Source: Winogradskyella algicola (GTDB taxonomy: Bacteria > Bacteroidota > Bacteroidia > Flavobacteriales > Flavobacteriaceae). Taken from it: DNA of 64,000 nt. The stretch spans positions 1-64,000 of the forward strand of contig NZ_SZQF01000008.1 in assembly GCF_005869935.1 (NCBI RefSeq). The letters run 5' to 3'. Under the pieces are notes generated by a model. The model did no database searches and had not been told where the DNA came from. It saw nothing but the letters and a program-made list of their open reading frames with translations. Position 1 is the stretch's first letter. The number at the start of each line of letters is the position of its first letter. The translations under genes and the position numbers were made by a program. Below are positions 53,436 through 60,991 of this stretch, one piece after another.

Positions 53436-54212
53436 ATGCAACTCAACCTTAACAAACCCATTTGTTTTTTCGATTTAGAAACTACAGGAATCAATATTTC
53501 AAAAGACAGAATTGTTGAAATTTCAATATTAAAAGTTCATCCTAACGGAAAGGAAGAAACCTATACCAAATTGGTAAATCCAACCATTCCAATTCCGCCA
53601 GAAGTAACCAAAGTTCACGGAATTTCGGATGCAGATGTTACAGACGCACCAACCTTTAAAGAAATTTCTAAAGAAGTCCATAACTTAATAAAAGATTCAG
53701 ATTTAGGTGGTTTCAATTCTAACCGATTCGATATTCCACTTTTAGCAGAAGAAATGTTACGTGCTGAGGTAGATTTTGATATGAAAAACCGATTAGCAGT
53801 AGATGTACAAACCATTTTTCACAAAATGGAGCAACGCACACTAAGCGCAGCCTATAAGTTTTATTGCGATAAAAATTTAGACGACGCGCACAGTGCAGAA
53901 GCAGATACCAAGGCAACGTATGAGGTTTTAAAAGCGCAGCTAGAGCGTTATGAAGAACTAGAAAATGACACCAAGTTTTTAGCAGAATTTAGCTCTCGCA
54001 AAAAGTTTGCAGATTTTGCAGGATTTTTAATTTTCAACAAAGAAGGTGAAGAGTGCTTCTCTTTTGGTAAGCACAAAGGTAAACGTGTGGTAGATGTTAT
54101 GGAGCAAGAGCCAGGCTATTTTGGTTGGTTGTTAAATGCAGATTTTCCGTTATATACTAAAAAAGTGTTAACTGCAATTAAGTTACGTCAGTTTAATAAT
54201 AAATTGTCTTAG
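53436..54212 (+). CDS. DnaQ-like DEDDh 3'-5' exonuclease
   Basis: 258 residues. The four acidic residues and the His are visible: CFFDLETTGINISKDRIVEISI (Exo I), GFNSNRFDIPLLAEEML (Exo II) and HSAEADTKATYEVLKA (Exo III, DEDDh His and Asp). A short C-terminal domain (EECFSFGKHKGKRVVDVMEQEPGYFGWLL) resembles the DUF3820-type module found in DNA polymerase III epsilon-like proteins. It may be a proofreading-type or stand-alone DNA exonuclease. It lies between two unrelated genes. Confidence 0.92.
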   Translation: MQLNLNKPICFFDLETTGINISKDRIVEISILKVHPNGKEETYTKLVNPTIPIPPEVTKVHGISDADVTDAPTFKEISKEVHNLIKDSDLGGFNSNRFDIPLLAEEMLRAEVDFDMKNRLAVDVQTIFHKMEQRTLSAAYKFYCDKNLDDAHSAEADTKATYEVLKAQLERYEELENDTKFLAEFSSRKKFADFAGFLIFNKEGEECFSFGKHKGKRVVDVMEQEPGYFGWLLNADFPLYTKKVLTAIKLRQFNNKLS

Positions 54213-54225
54213 TTATCATTAAGAG

Positions 54226-54266
54226 CTGTCAGACTGAGCTTGTCGAAGTCAAAGCGAAGAATCTCA
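54226..54266. repeat. Palindromic element with CTGAGCTTGTCGAAG core
   Basis: GCTGTCAGACTGAGCTTGTCGAAG followed by GCGAAGAATCTCA; a decayed member of the dispersed family. The core CTGAGCTTGTCGAAG is related to CTGAGCGTAGTCGA in the tRNA-Thr array. Confidence 0.6.
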
Positions 54267-54277
54267 TAATTATTACA

Positions 54278-55180
54278 ATGAAATTTCTATTCATGCTTAT
54301 CCCATTTTTAACTTTTTCACAACAGCAAGTTGCAAAAGGTGTTGTTAAAGACAAGGACACAAATACACCCATTCCGTATGTAAACATTTCTATTCTAGAA
54401 TCTACAGTTGGCACATCTAGTGATGATGACGGAAGCTTTCGTTTGGAAATTAACGAAGATGATACAAATAAAGTGGTCAGTTTATCATCATTAGGCTATG
54501 CAAGTAGCAAAATACCAGTTTCTTTATTTCTAAAGTCTGAAAAGATTTTTTTGAAACCTAAAACAGAGGTTTTAGAAGAAGTGGTCATTAAGGATAAGTT
54601 TGAGGAGAAAACTAATGTTGTAAACAAAATTGAAGATTCAGATTTATGTCACGGATATGGTTCATTAGCAGAAAACCCATGGATAATGGCTTTGTATTTT
54701 CCATACAACGAAGATTATCAAGAAACAGAATTTCTGAAGTCGGTTAAATTTCACTTTGGAAATTTTAAAAATAAAAATGCGAAGTTTAGATTAAGGCTAT
54801 TTACCATAGGAAAAGACAGTCTTCCGCATGAAGATATTTTAAAAGAGAGTGTCGTTGTAGAATTAAAAAAGAAACAAAAGGAAGCTGTTGTTGATATTTC
54901 AAACTACGATATTCTCTTTCCAAGAGAAGGTTTTTACGTTGCTTTTGAATGGTTGTATATCCCTTATAATGCTGAAGAAGTAACTTTTCATTTTACCGAT
55001 AAAAAAAAGAAGAAAGAAAAGCGTATCAAATATCAACCTACATTTTCAGCAACTTGTGAAAATGAAGGAGAGTATATGGTAGCATCGTATATTTCTGGTG
55101 AATGGCGTTTTTATGCGGCTAATACTTATAAAAGTGAAAAGAAGGCAGTACCAGCAATATCCTTAACTTTATCTAACTAA
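54278..55180 (+). CDS. Secreted carboxypeptidase-regulatory-like domain protein (paralogue of 16446-17432)
   Basis: 300 residues: signal peptide (MKFLFMLIPFLTFSQQQ), regulatory-like domain (about 20-105; AKGVVKDKDTNTPIPYVNISILESTVGTSSDDDGSFRL, ending LEEVVI) and a ~190-residue C-terminal domain (SVKFHFGNFKNKNAKFRLRLF, NYDILFPREGFYVAFEWLYIP). The layout and several blocks match the protein encoded at 16446. Function unknown, probably periplasmic. Its start follows an intergenic palindrome; a 28-bp gap separates it from the FAH-family gene. Confidence 0.8.
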   Translation: MKFLFMLIPFLTFSQQQVAKGVVKDKDTNTPIPYVNISILESTVGTSSDDDGSFRLEINEDDTNKVVSLSSLGYASSKIPVSLFLKSEKIFLKPKTEVLEEVVIKDKFEEKTNVVNKIEDSDLCHGYGSLAENPWIMALYFPYNEDYQETEFLKSVKFHFGNFKNKNAKFRLRLFTIGKDSLPHEDILKESVVVELKKKQKEAVVDISNYDILFPREGFYVAFEWLYIPYNAEEVTFHFTDKKKKKEKRIKYQPTFSATCENEGEYMVASYISGEWRFYAANTYKSEKKAVPAISLTLSN

Positions 55181-55208
55181 ATCTAACCAGTCTAACAATC
55201 TAATTTTC

Positions 55209-55820
55209 ATGAAACTCATTTGCATAGGTCGCAATTACACAGACCACATCAAAGAATTAGAAAACGAAAAACCTACAGATCCTGTAGTGTTTTTAAAGCC
55301 AGATACGTCGATTTTATTAAAAAAACAGCCTTTTTTTATTCCAGATTTTTCTGATGAAGTCCATCACGAAGTTGAAGTTTTGGTAAAAATTAAAAAAGTA
55401 GGCAAGTACATTGATAAGAAATTTGCTCATAAATATTATGATGAAATGGGACTGGGAATTGACTTTACGGCAAGAGATCTTCAAGCCCAATTAAAAGCAA
55501 AAGGCTTACCATGGGAAAAAGCAAAAGCCTTTGATGGTGCTGCTGTAATAGGGAAATGGTTGCCAAAGTCAAACTTCAAAAATGTAGATAACATCAATTT
55601 TAGTTTAAAAAAAAATAATGAAGTCGTACAATCTGGTAATACAGAGCTTATGCTCTGGAAGATTGACGAACTCATAGAATATGTGTCAAAATATTTTACT
55701 TTAAAAATTGGAGACGTTATCTTTACCGGAACACCTTCCGGAGTTGGTAAGGTTTTTGCAAACGACGAATTAAAAGGATATATTGAAGACCAAGAAATGT
55801 TTTCAATCAAAATAAAATAA
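55209..55820 (+). CDS. Fumarylacetoacetate hydrolase family protein
   Basis: 203 residues, a single FAH domain. Signatures are KLICIGRNYTDHIKELENEKPTDPVVFLKPDTS, HHEVEVLVKIKKVGKYI (metal-binding Glu), GIDFTARDLQAQLKAKG, and DVIFTGTPSGVGKVFAND. Members cleave C-C bonds of diketo acids or act as fumarylpyruvate hydrolases/oxaloacetate decarboxylases; the substrate cannot be decided. Its stop codon is directly followed by the ATG of the Hpt gene with no spacer. Confidence 0.92.
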   Translation: MKLICIGRNYTDHIKELENEKPTDPVVFLKPDTSILLKKQPFFIPDFSDEVHHEVEVLVKIKKVGKYIDKKFAHKYYDEMGLGIDFTARDLQAQLKAKGLPWEKAKAFDGAAVIGKWLPKSNFKNVDNINFSLKKNNEVVQSGNTELMLWKIDELIEYVSKYFTLKIGDVIFTGTPSGVGKVFANDELKGYIEDQEMFSIKIK

Positions 55821-56162
55821 ATGGCAGAACATTATAAATTAAATCGCGTACGCGAAATGGCTGATAACGACGAAGACTTCGTTATGGCTTTAGCAGCGGC
55901 CTTTATAGAAGAGGTTCCAGAAGATGCGGAACGCTTACGAAAAGCTGTTCCAGAAAGTGATTATTACGAAACATATCAGGCTGCTCACAAAATGAAACCA
56001 ACCATAGAGTTGTTTGAATTAGGTGTTTATGATGAATTAATCGAGGTACAAGATTGGGGAAAATTTGAACAAGCAGATAAAAATATTGATGCTCAGCTAC
56101 AAATGGTTCTCACTGCAGTAGAGAATGCTACAAACGAAATAAAAGCGGACTTCGGATTATAA
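55821..56162 (+). CDS. Orphan Hpt (histidine phosphotransfer) domain protein
   Basis: 113 residues, all helical. The phospho-acceptor His lies in YQAAHKMKPTIELFELG (H-box). Helices EDFVMALAAAFIEEVPEDAERLRKAV precede it. There is no kinase or receiver domain in the protein or next to it, so its partners are elsewhere in the genome. The start is adjacent to the FAH stop and the stop is adjacent to the CinA start, with zero spacer on both sides; translation by reinitiation is likely. The neighbours do not suggest which signalling pathway it serves. Confidence 0.85.
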   Translation: MAEHYKLNRVREMADNDEDFVMALAAAFIEEVPEDAERLRKAVPESDYYETYQAAHKMKPTIELFELGVYDELIEVQDWGKFEQADKNIDAQLQMVLTAVENATNEIKADFGL

Positions 56163-57410
56163 ATGCAAGCAGAAATAATAACAATTGGCGATGAAATTCT
56201 CATAGGTCAGATTGTAGATACAAATTCAGCATTTTTAGGTAAGGAATTTAATAAGATAGGCATTTCAGTCTATCAAATTACTTCTGTACAAGACGATAAG
56301 GAACATATCCTTAAATCTTTAAAAGAAGCAGAAGAAAATGCAGATATCATAATTATTACAGGTGGCTTAGGACCTACCAAGGATGATATTACCAAGCATA
56401 CCATTTGCGAATACTTTGATGATACTTTGGTTGAAAATGAAGAAGTACTGAAACATGTAGAGCATTTATTTTCTAAGTATATCAGTACGCCAATTTCAGA
56501 TTTAAATCGCCAACAAGCCTTAGTGCCTTCAAAAGCAAAAGTGCTTAAAAACGAATTTGGGACAGCACCTGGAATGTGGTTAGAAAAGAATGGGAAAGTT
56601 TTTGTTTCTCTTCCTGGCGTGCCTTATGAGATGAAGGCATTAATAAAAACAGAAGTGCTTCCTGCTTTACGAGCAAAATTCAAGTTTCCATACATAAAAC
56701 ATAAAACCTTATTAACCTATGGGCTAGGTGAAAGTGCTATTGCTAATAGAATAGAGGCTTGGGAAGATAATCTACCAAATTTTATTAAACTGGCTTATTT
56801 ACCAAATTTAGGTAAAGTTCGCTTGCGTTTGTCTGGTAAAGCGATGGATAAGAGTGTTGTTGAAACTGAATTAGAAAAACAAATTGAATTATTAATTTCA
56901 CAAATTGAAGATATTTTTGTTGGTTTTGAAGACGATTTATCCTTGGAGGCTATTATTGGTAAGCAATTAAGTCATTTAGGAAAAACAATCTCAATTGCCG
57001 AAAGTTGTACAGGAGGGCAAATCGCAAAAGCAATTACTGCAAATGAAGGCGCTTCAGAATATTTTAAAGGTAGTGTGGTAAGTTATGCCACAGATTCTAA
57101 AGTAAATATTCTAAATGTTTCAGAAGAGGATATTTCTTCAAAATCTGTAGTAAGTAAAGAAGTTGCGGAATCTATGGCTATCAATGTACGTCAATTATTT
57201 AATTCTGATTACGGAATAAGTACCACAGGAAATGCAGGTCCTACAAAAGGCGATTCTGATGCAGAAGTTGGCACAGTGTGGATTGCTATTGCTTCTAAGG
57301 AAAGTGTTAAGTCAGAAGTTTTTAATTTTGGTAACCATCGAGATAAGGTAATAATGAAGGCGACAAACAAAGCTTTTGAGATGCTACAGAAAGAAATATT
57401 AAAAAAGTAG
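56163..57410 (+). CDS. CinA family competence/damage-inducible protein
   Basis: 415 residues, full-length two-domain CinA. The N-terminal molybdopterin-binding-like (COG1058) domain (about 1-170; EIITIGDEILIGQIVDTNSAFLG, ITGGLGPTKDDITKH) and the C-terminal nicotinamide mononucleotide deamidase-like domain (about 260-415; SIAESCTGGQIAKAITANEGASEYFKGSVVSY, GISTTGNAGPTKGDSDAEVGTVWIAI) are both intact. In characterised CinA proteins the C-domain recycles NMN and the N-domain hydrolyses ADP-ribose. It is co-transcribed with the Hpt and FAH genes. Confidence 0.93.
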   Translation: MQAEIITIGDEILIGQIVDTNSAFLGKEFNKIGISVYQITSVQDDKEHILKSLKEAEENADIIIITGGLGPTKDDITKHTICEYFDDTLVENEEVLKHVEHLFSKYISTPISDLNRQQALVPSKAKVLKNEFGTAPGMWLEKNGKVFVSLPGVPYEMKALIKTEVLPALRAKFKFPYIKHKTLLTYGLGESAIANRIEAWEDNLPNFIKLAYLPNLGKVRLRLSGKAMDKSVVETELEKQIELLISQIEDIFVGFEDDLSLEAIIGKQLSHLGKTISIAESCTGGQIAKAITANEGASEYFKGSVVSYATDSKVNILNVSEEDISSKSVVSKEVAESMAINVRQLFNSDYGISTTGNAGPTKGDSDAEVGTVWIAIASKESVKSEVFNFGNHRDKVIMKATNKAFEMLQKEILKK

Positions 57411-57419
57411 AACTTTATG

Positions 57420-57450
57420 TTTGTTGAAACATAAAGTTTTACTAAATTTG
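57420..57450 (+). promoter_or_regulatory. Ribosomal protein promoter (TTTG-N19-TAAATTTG)
   Basis: TTTG (57420-57423) and TAAATTTG (57443-57450) are separated by exactly 19 bp, a perfect consensus promoter. The L28 ATG is 39 bp after it. Confidence 0.9.
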
Positions 57451-57489
57451 CACCCTGTTAAAAATTAACATACCTAAAGAAAGAATACA

Positions 57490-57726
57490 ATGTCAAGAGT
57501 TTGTGAACTTACTGGGAAGAAAGCGATGGTAGGAAACAATGTTTCTCACGCGATGAATAAAACAAAACGCAAGTTTAACGCAAACTTGATTAAGAAGCGT
57601 TTTTACATTCCTGAAGAAGATAAGTGGGTAACATTAAAAGTTTCTACATCTGCATTAAAGACTATCAATAAAATTGGTATTACTGCTGCATTAAAAGAAG
57701 CTAGAGCAAAAGGATTTTACAAATAA
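57490..57726 (+). CDS. rpmB: 50S ribosomal protein L28
   Basis: 78 residues, normal L28 length. It begins MSRVCELTGKKAMVGNNVSHAMNKTKRKFNAN, the L28 signature, and contains KVSTSALKTINKIGI. It starts the conserved L28-L33-DUF4295-FtsY cluster and is preceded by a consensus promoter. Confidence 0.98.
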   Translation: MSRVCELTGKKAMVGNNVSHAMNKTKRKFNANLIKKRFYIPEEDKWVTLKVSTSALKTINKIGITAALKEARAKGFYK

Positions 57727-57751
57727 AAGCATACGCTAAAGTCAATTTACA

Positions 57752-57934
57752 ATGGCAAAGAAAGGAAATAGAATACAAGTTATCTTAGAGTGCACAGAGC
57801 ACAAAGCTTCTGGTATGCCAGGAACTTCAAGATATATTACAACAAAGAATAAGAAAAATACGCCAGACCGTATGGAGATTAAGAAATTTAATCCAATACT
57901 TAAGCGTATGACAGTTCATAAAGAGATAAAATAA
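57752..57934 (+). CDS. rpmG: 50S ribosomal protein L33
   Basis: 60 residues. [21 protein letters not shown] and [21 protein letters not shown] are typical. Only one Cys (in ECTEH) is present, so the four-Cys zinc ribbon is missing and this is a Cys-minus L33. It lies 25 bp after L28. Confidence 0.97.
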   Translation: MAKKGNRIQVILECTEHKASGMPGTSRYITTKNKKNTPDRMEIKKFNPILKRMTVHKEIK

Positions 57935-57940
57935 TAAATC

Positions 57941-58093
57941 ATGGCAAAGAAATCAGTAGCGTCTTTACAGACAGGATCAAAAAGATTGACAAAAGCTATT
58001 AAGATGGTGAAATCACCAAAAACTGGCGCATACATGTTTGTAGAATCAGTAATGGCACCAGAATTTGTCAATGACTTTTTAAACAAAAAATAA
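57941..58093 (+). CDS. DUF4295 family protein
   Basis: 50 residues, starting MAKKSVASLQTGSKRLTKAI and ending VNDFLNKK; strongly basic. DUF4295 is restricted to Bacteroidota and sits directly after L28 and L33 in this order, so a ribosome-associated role is a reasonable inference. It starts 6 bp after the L33 stop and is followed by a terminator, so the three genes form one operon. Confidence 0.9.
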   Translation: MAKKSVASLQTGSKRLTKAIKMVKSPKTGAYMFVESVMAPEFVNDFLNKK

Positions 58094-58117
58094 TCTTTAT
58101 TATATATAGATTTATAG

Positions 58118-58148
58118 AACTGCTTTCATATTCGAAAGCAGTTTTTTT
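58118..58148 (+). terminator. Terminator of the L28-L33-DUF4295 operon
   Basis: Perfect 10-bp stem AACTGCTTTC / GAAAGCAGTT with a six-base loop, followed by T residues. Confidence 0.95.
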
Positions 58149-58153
58149 ATGTC

Positions 58154-58161
58154 TATATTTG
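58154..58161 (+). promoter_or_regulatory. Candidate -7 element for ftsY (TATATTTG)
   Basis: TATATTTG fits TAnnTTTG just after the previous terminator and 73 bp before the ftsY ATG. The -33 element is not obvious. Confidence 0.45.
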
Positions 58162-58234
58162 GGAAAATCTGACAACTTTGCAGTTAGTTGGTAAAGGCAA
58201 GGTTGTTGCTATTAGCTAAGCAAATAGAAATTAA

Positions 58235-59209
58235 ATGAGTTTTTTTAAAAAAATATTTTCTTCTGAAAAGAAGGAAACCTTAGATAAAGGTTTAGAAAAA
58301 TCTAAATCCTCTTTCTTTACAAAGTTAAATAAAGCTGTTGCTGGTAAATCTAAAGTAGATGACGACGTTTTAGATAACCTTGAAGAAGTTTTAGTAACTA
58401 GTGATGTAGGTGTAAATACCACGCTTAAAGTCATTGAGAGAATTGAAGAGCGTGTGGCAAGAGATAAGTACTTAGGAACATCAGAGCTTAATAAAATTCT
58501 TAGGGAGGAAATAGCAGGCTTATTATCCGAAACCAACTCTGGTGAAGAAACCGATTATACTATTCCAGAATTACCAGTTCAAGAGAATGGTAAAAAAACG
58601 CCTTATGTTTTAATGGTTGTAGGTGTTAATGGTGTGGGTAAAACAACAACTATTGGTAAGTTAGCGTACCAGTTTAAGAAAAAAGGATTAAAAGTGGTTC
58701 TTGGTGCTGCTGATACATTTAGAGCTGCTGCGATAGACCAATTACAAGTTTGGGCAGACAGAGTAGAAGTGCCAATGATAAAGCAAGAAATGGGTTCAGA
58801 TCCTGCTTCTGTTGCTTTTGATGCTTTACAATCTGGTGTAAATCAAGATGCAGATGTTATTATTATTGATACTGCTGGTCGTTTGCATAACAAAGTTAAC
58901 TTAATGAACGAGCTTTCTAAAGTAAAACGTGTGATGCAAAAGGTAGTTGGTGATGCACCACATGATGTACTTTTGGTCTTAGATGGCTCAACTGGCCAAA
59001 ATGCGTTTGAACAAGCGAAACAGTTTACAGCAGCAACAGAGGTAACATCTTTGGCAGTTACTAAGTTAGACGGTACTGCAAAAGGTGGTGTTGTTATTGG
59101 TATTAGCGATCAATTTAAAATTCCTGTAAAGTATATTGGTGTAGGTGAAGGCATTGAAGACTTACAAGTCTTTAATAAGTACGAGTTTGTAGATTCGTTT
59201 TTTAAGTAA
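58235..59209 (+). CDS. ftsY: Signal recognition particle receptor FtsY
   Basis: 324 residues: a short N-terminal region without the acidic A domain of E. coli FtsY, the four-helix N domain (about 20-105) and the GTPase G domain. Motifs: G1 GVNGVGKTTTIGKLA, insertion-box region AADTFRAAAIDQLQVWA, G3 DTAGRLHN, G4 TKLDGTAKGG. It docks SRP-ribosome complexes at the membrane for co-translational insertion. The position after L28/L33/DUF4295 is conserved in Bacteroidota. Confidence 0.97.
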   Translation: MSFFKKIFSSEKKETLDKGLEKSKSSFFTKLNKAVAGKSKVDDDVLDNLEEVLVTSDVGVNTTLKVIERIEERVARDKYLGTSELNKILREEIAGLLSETNSGEETDYTIPELPVQENGKKTPYVLMVVGVNGVGKTTTIGKLAYQFKKKGLKVVLGAADTFRAAAIDQLQVWADRVEVPMIKQEMGSDPASVAFDALQSGVNQDADVIIIDTAGRLHNKVNLMNELSKVKRVMQKVVGDAPHDVLLVLDGSTGQNAFEQAKQFTAATEVTSLAVTKLDGTAKGGVVIGISDQFKIPVKYIGVGEGIEDLQVFNKYEFVDSFFK

Positions 59210-59225
59210 CAAATAAGGTTCGTTA

Positions 59226-59244
59226 TGCTGAACTTATTTCAGCA
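59226..59244. repeat. Short palindrome TGCTGAA-N5-TTCAGCA
   Basis: Perfect 7-bp arms; same architecture as the copy at 17445, with a different loop. It lies just after the ftsY stop. Confidence 0.75.
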
Positions 59245-59257
59245 TCTCATATAATTA

Positions 59258-59292
59258 GACCTCATAGGTTTTTGAAACCTGTGAGGTCTTTT
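59258..59292 (+). terminator. Terminator of ftsY
   Basis: Stem GACCTCATAGGTTT / GAAACCTGTGAGGTC with a wobble or mismatch, followed by TTTT. Confidence 0.8.
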
Positions 59293-59317
59293 CGTATTTT
59301 TATAAAAAATACTTCCA

Positions 59318-60991
59318 ATGCGTCATTTCCTATTCATTTTTGTTTTTCTATTTACAATTTCATGTAAAGATGAAAAGGCTCGCGAAGCCAGAGAGCCAAT
59401 TTCAAAATCAGAAACTGTAGAAACTACAAAAGCAACTGATGATGATTCAGGATTAAGTGCCATTTCTACCAAAGACTTTAGAGAATTTAAAGTACTCGAC
59501 TCTAAAAATTTAACTAAAGCTGAAATTTGGGCAGAAATCAATCCACAGATGGAAGATTTTACTGAAGCTGATTACAATCGTTTAAAGCCTTTGGTTTTAG
59601 AAAAAGATATTCAGTTTTTACAGGAACAAATTGCAAAGGAAAAACTTACCTATTCAGAATTAACCGCATTCTACTTGTATCGTATCCGCAAGTTTGATCG
59701 TGAAAATAAGTTATCACTTAATTCAGTAATTTCTATTAATCCAAACGTCTTGAAAGAAGCACAGATTTTAGATGATCGTCAAGATTGGGATGTACACCCT
59801 ATTTATGGCATACCAATCCTATTAAAAGACAACATTAATGCTTCAGATATGGCAACAACAGCAGGAGCAGTTGCACTAAAAGATAATATTACTGATGATG
59901 CGTTTATTGTAGAGCAATTAAAATCAAAAGGTGCTTTAATCTTAGGTAAAGCAAACCTAAGTGAGTGGGCTTATTTCTTTTGTGGTGAGTGTCCCAGTGG
60001 ATATTCCGCGATTGGAGGCCAAACCTTAAATCCTTATGGAAGACGCACTATAGATACTGGTGGCTCAAGTTCTGGTAGTGGAGTAGCAGCTTCTGCAAAT
60101 TTTGCTGCAGCAACCATTGGTAGTGAAACTGCAGGTTCAATATTGTCGCCAGCAAGTCAGAATTCTGTAGTAGGTTTAAAACCTACAGTTGGTTTAGTAA
60201 GTCGTAGTGGTATTGTGCCAATTTCTTCAACTTTAGATACAGCAGGTCCAATTACCAGAACGGTAACAGATAATGCCATAGTTTTAGATGCAATATATGG
60301 TGAGGACAAGTCTGATTCTAAGTCAATCTATGCGTTACGGGAGCCTGGTTTTTACACTAAAGGTTTAAAGAATGCAAGTATAAGAGGTAAGCGCTTTGGC
60401 GCACCAAAACGTTTGTTAGAGGATTCGTTATTTGTAAGGGCTCTTGATGTTTTAAAGCAACAAGGTGCCGAAATTGTTGAGATAGATGAAGAACAAATAG
60501 GATTACCAAACTTTATAAACCTTCTTAATCTAGATATGAAAAAGGATTTGCCAGCTTATGTGGATGCTCATGCAAATAAAAATAGTCCAATTAGAACAGT
60601 TTCTGATGTCATAGAATTCAATCTAAAAGATTCTATTAAAACCATGCCTTATGGACAAAGTTTATTTAAAGGCATTGTTACAGATAATGGTGATACTGAA
60701 TACTTAGCGCGAATTAAAGACACTTTAAGTCGAAATGGTAAACAGTATTTTGATGTACCAATGCAGAAACACAACCTAGATGGATTCTTATCGATAAACA
60801 ATTACCACGCTGCTTTTGCAGCCGTAGCAGAGTATCCTGCTATTACTGTACCCATGGGTTATGCTGATAATGGTGTGCCAAAGGGATTAACGTTTATAGC
60901 CAAACGACTACAGGAAAAAAAATTACTAGAGTGGGCTTATGTGTATGAGCAAGCTTCAAAAGCTAGAGTAGCTCCAAAAAACTATAATTAA
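59318..60991 (+). CDS. Amidase signature family lipoprotein
   Basis: 557 residues. Lipoprotein signal MRHFLFIFVFLFTISC (Cys at 16), then a ~90-residue N-terminal extension and the amidase-signature domain. The Ser-cisSer-Lys triad is visible as Lys in GIPILLKDNINA and serines in TGGSSSGSGVAASANFA. KPTVGLVSRSGIVPIS and TAGPITRTVTDNA are also typical. It hydrolyses amide bonds of an unknown substrate on the periplasmic or outer side. The last 4 bp overlap the end of the convergent serine hydrolase gene. Confidence 0.92.
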   Translation: MRHFLFIFVFLFTISCKDEKAREAREPISKSETVETTKATDDDSGLSAISTKDFREFKVLDSKNLTKAEIWAEINPQMEDFTEADYNRLKPLVLEKDIQFLQEQIAKEKLTYSELTAFYLYRIRKFDRENKLSLNSVISINPNVLKEAQILDDRQDWDVHPIYGIPILLKDNINASDMATTAGAVALKDNITDDAFIVEQLKSKGALILGKANLSEWAYFFCGECPSGYSAIGGQTLNPYGRRTIDTGGSSSGSGVAASANFAAATIGSETAGSILSPASQNSVVGLKPTVGLVSRSGIVPISSTLDTAGPITRTVTDNAIVLDAIYGEDKSDSKSIYALREPGFYTKGLKNASIRGKRFGAPKRLLEDSLFVRALDVLKQQGAEIVEIDEEQIGLPNFINLLNLDMKKDLPAYVDAHANKNSPIRTVSDVIEFNLKDSIKTMPYGQSLFKGIVTDNGDTEYLARIKDTLSRNGKQYFDVPMQKHNLDGFLSINNYHAAFAAVAEYPAITVPMGYADNGVPKGLTFIAKRLQEKKLLEWAYVYEQASKARVAPKNYN

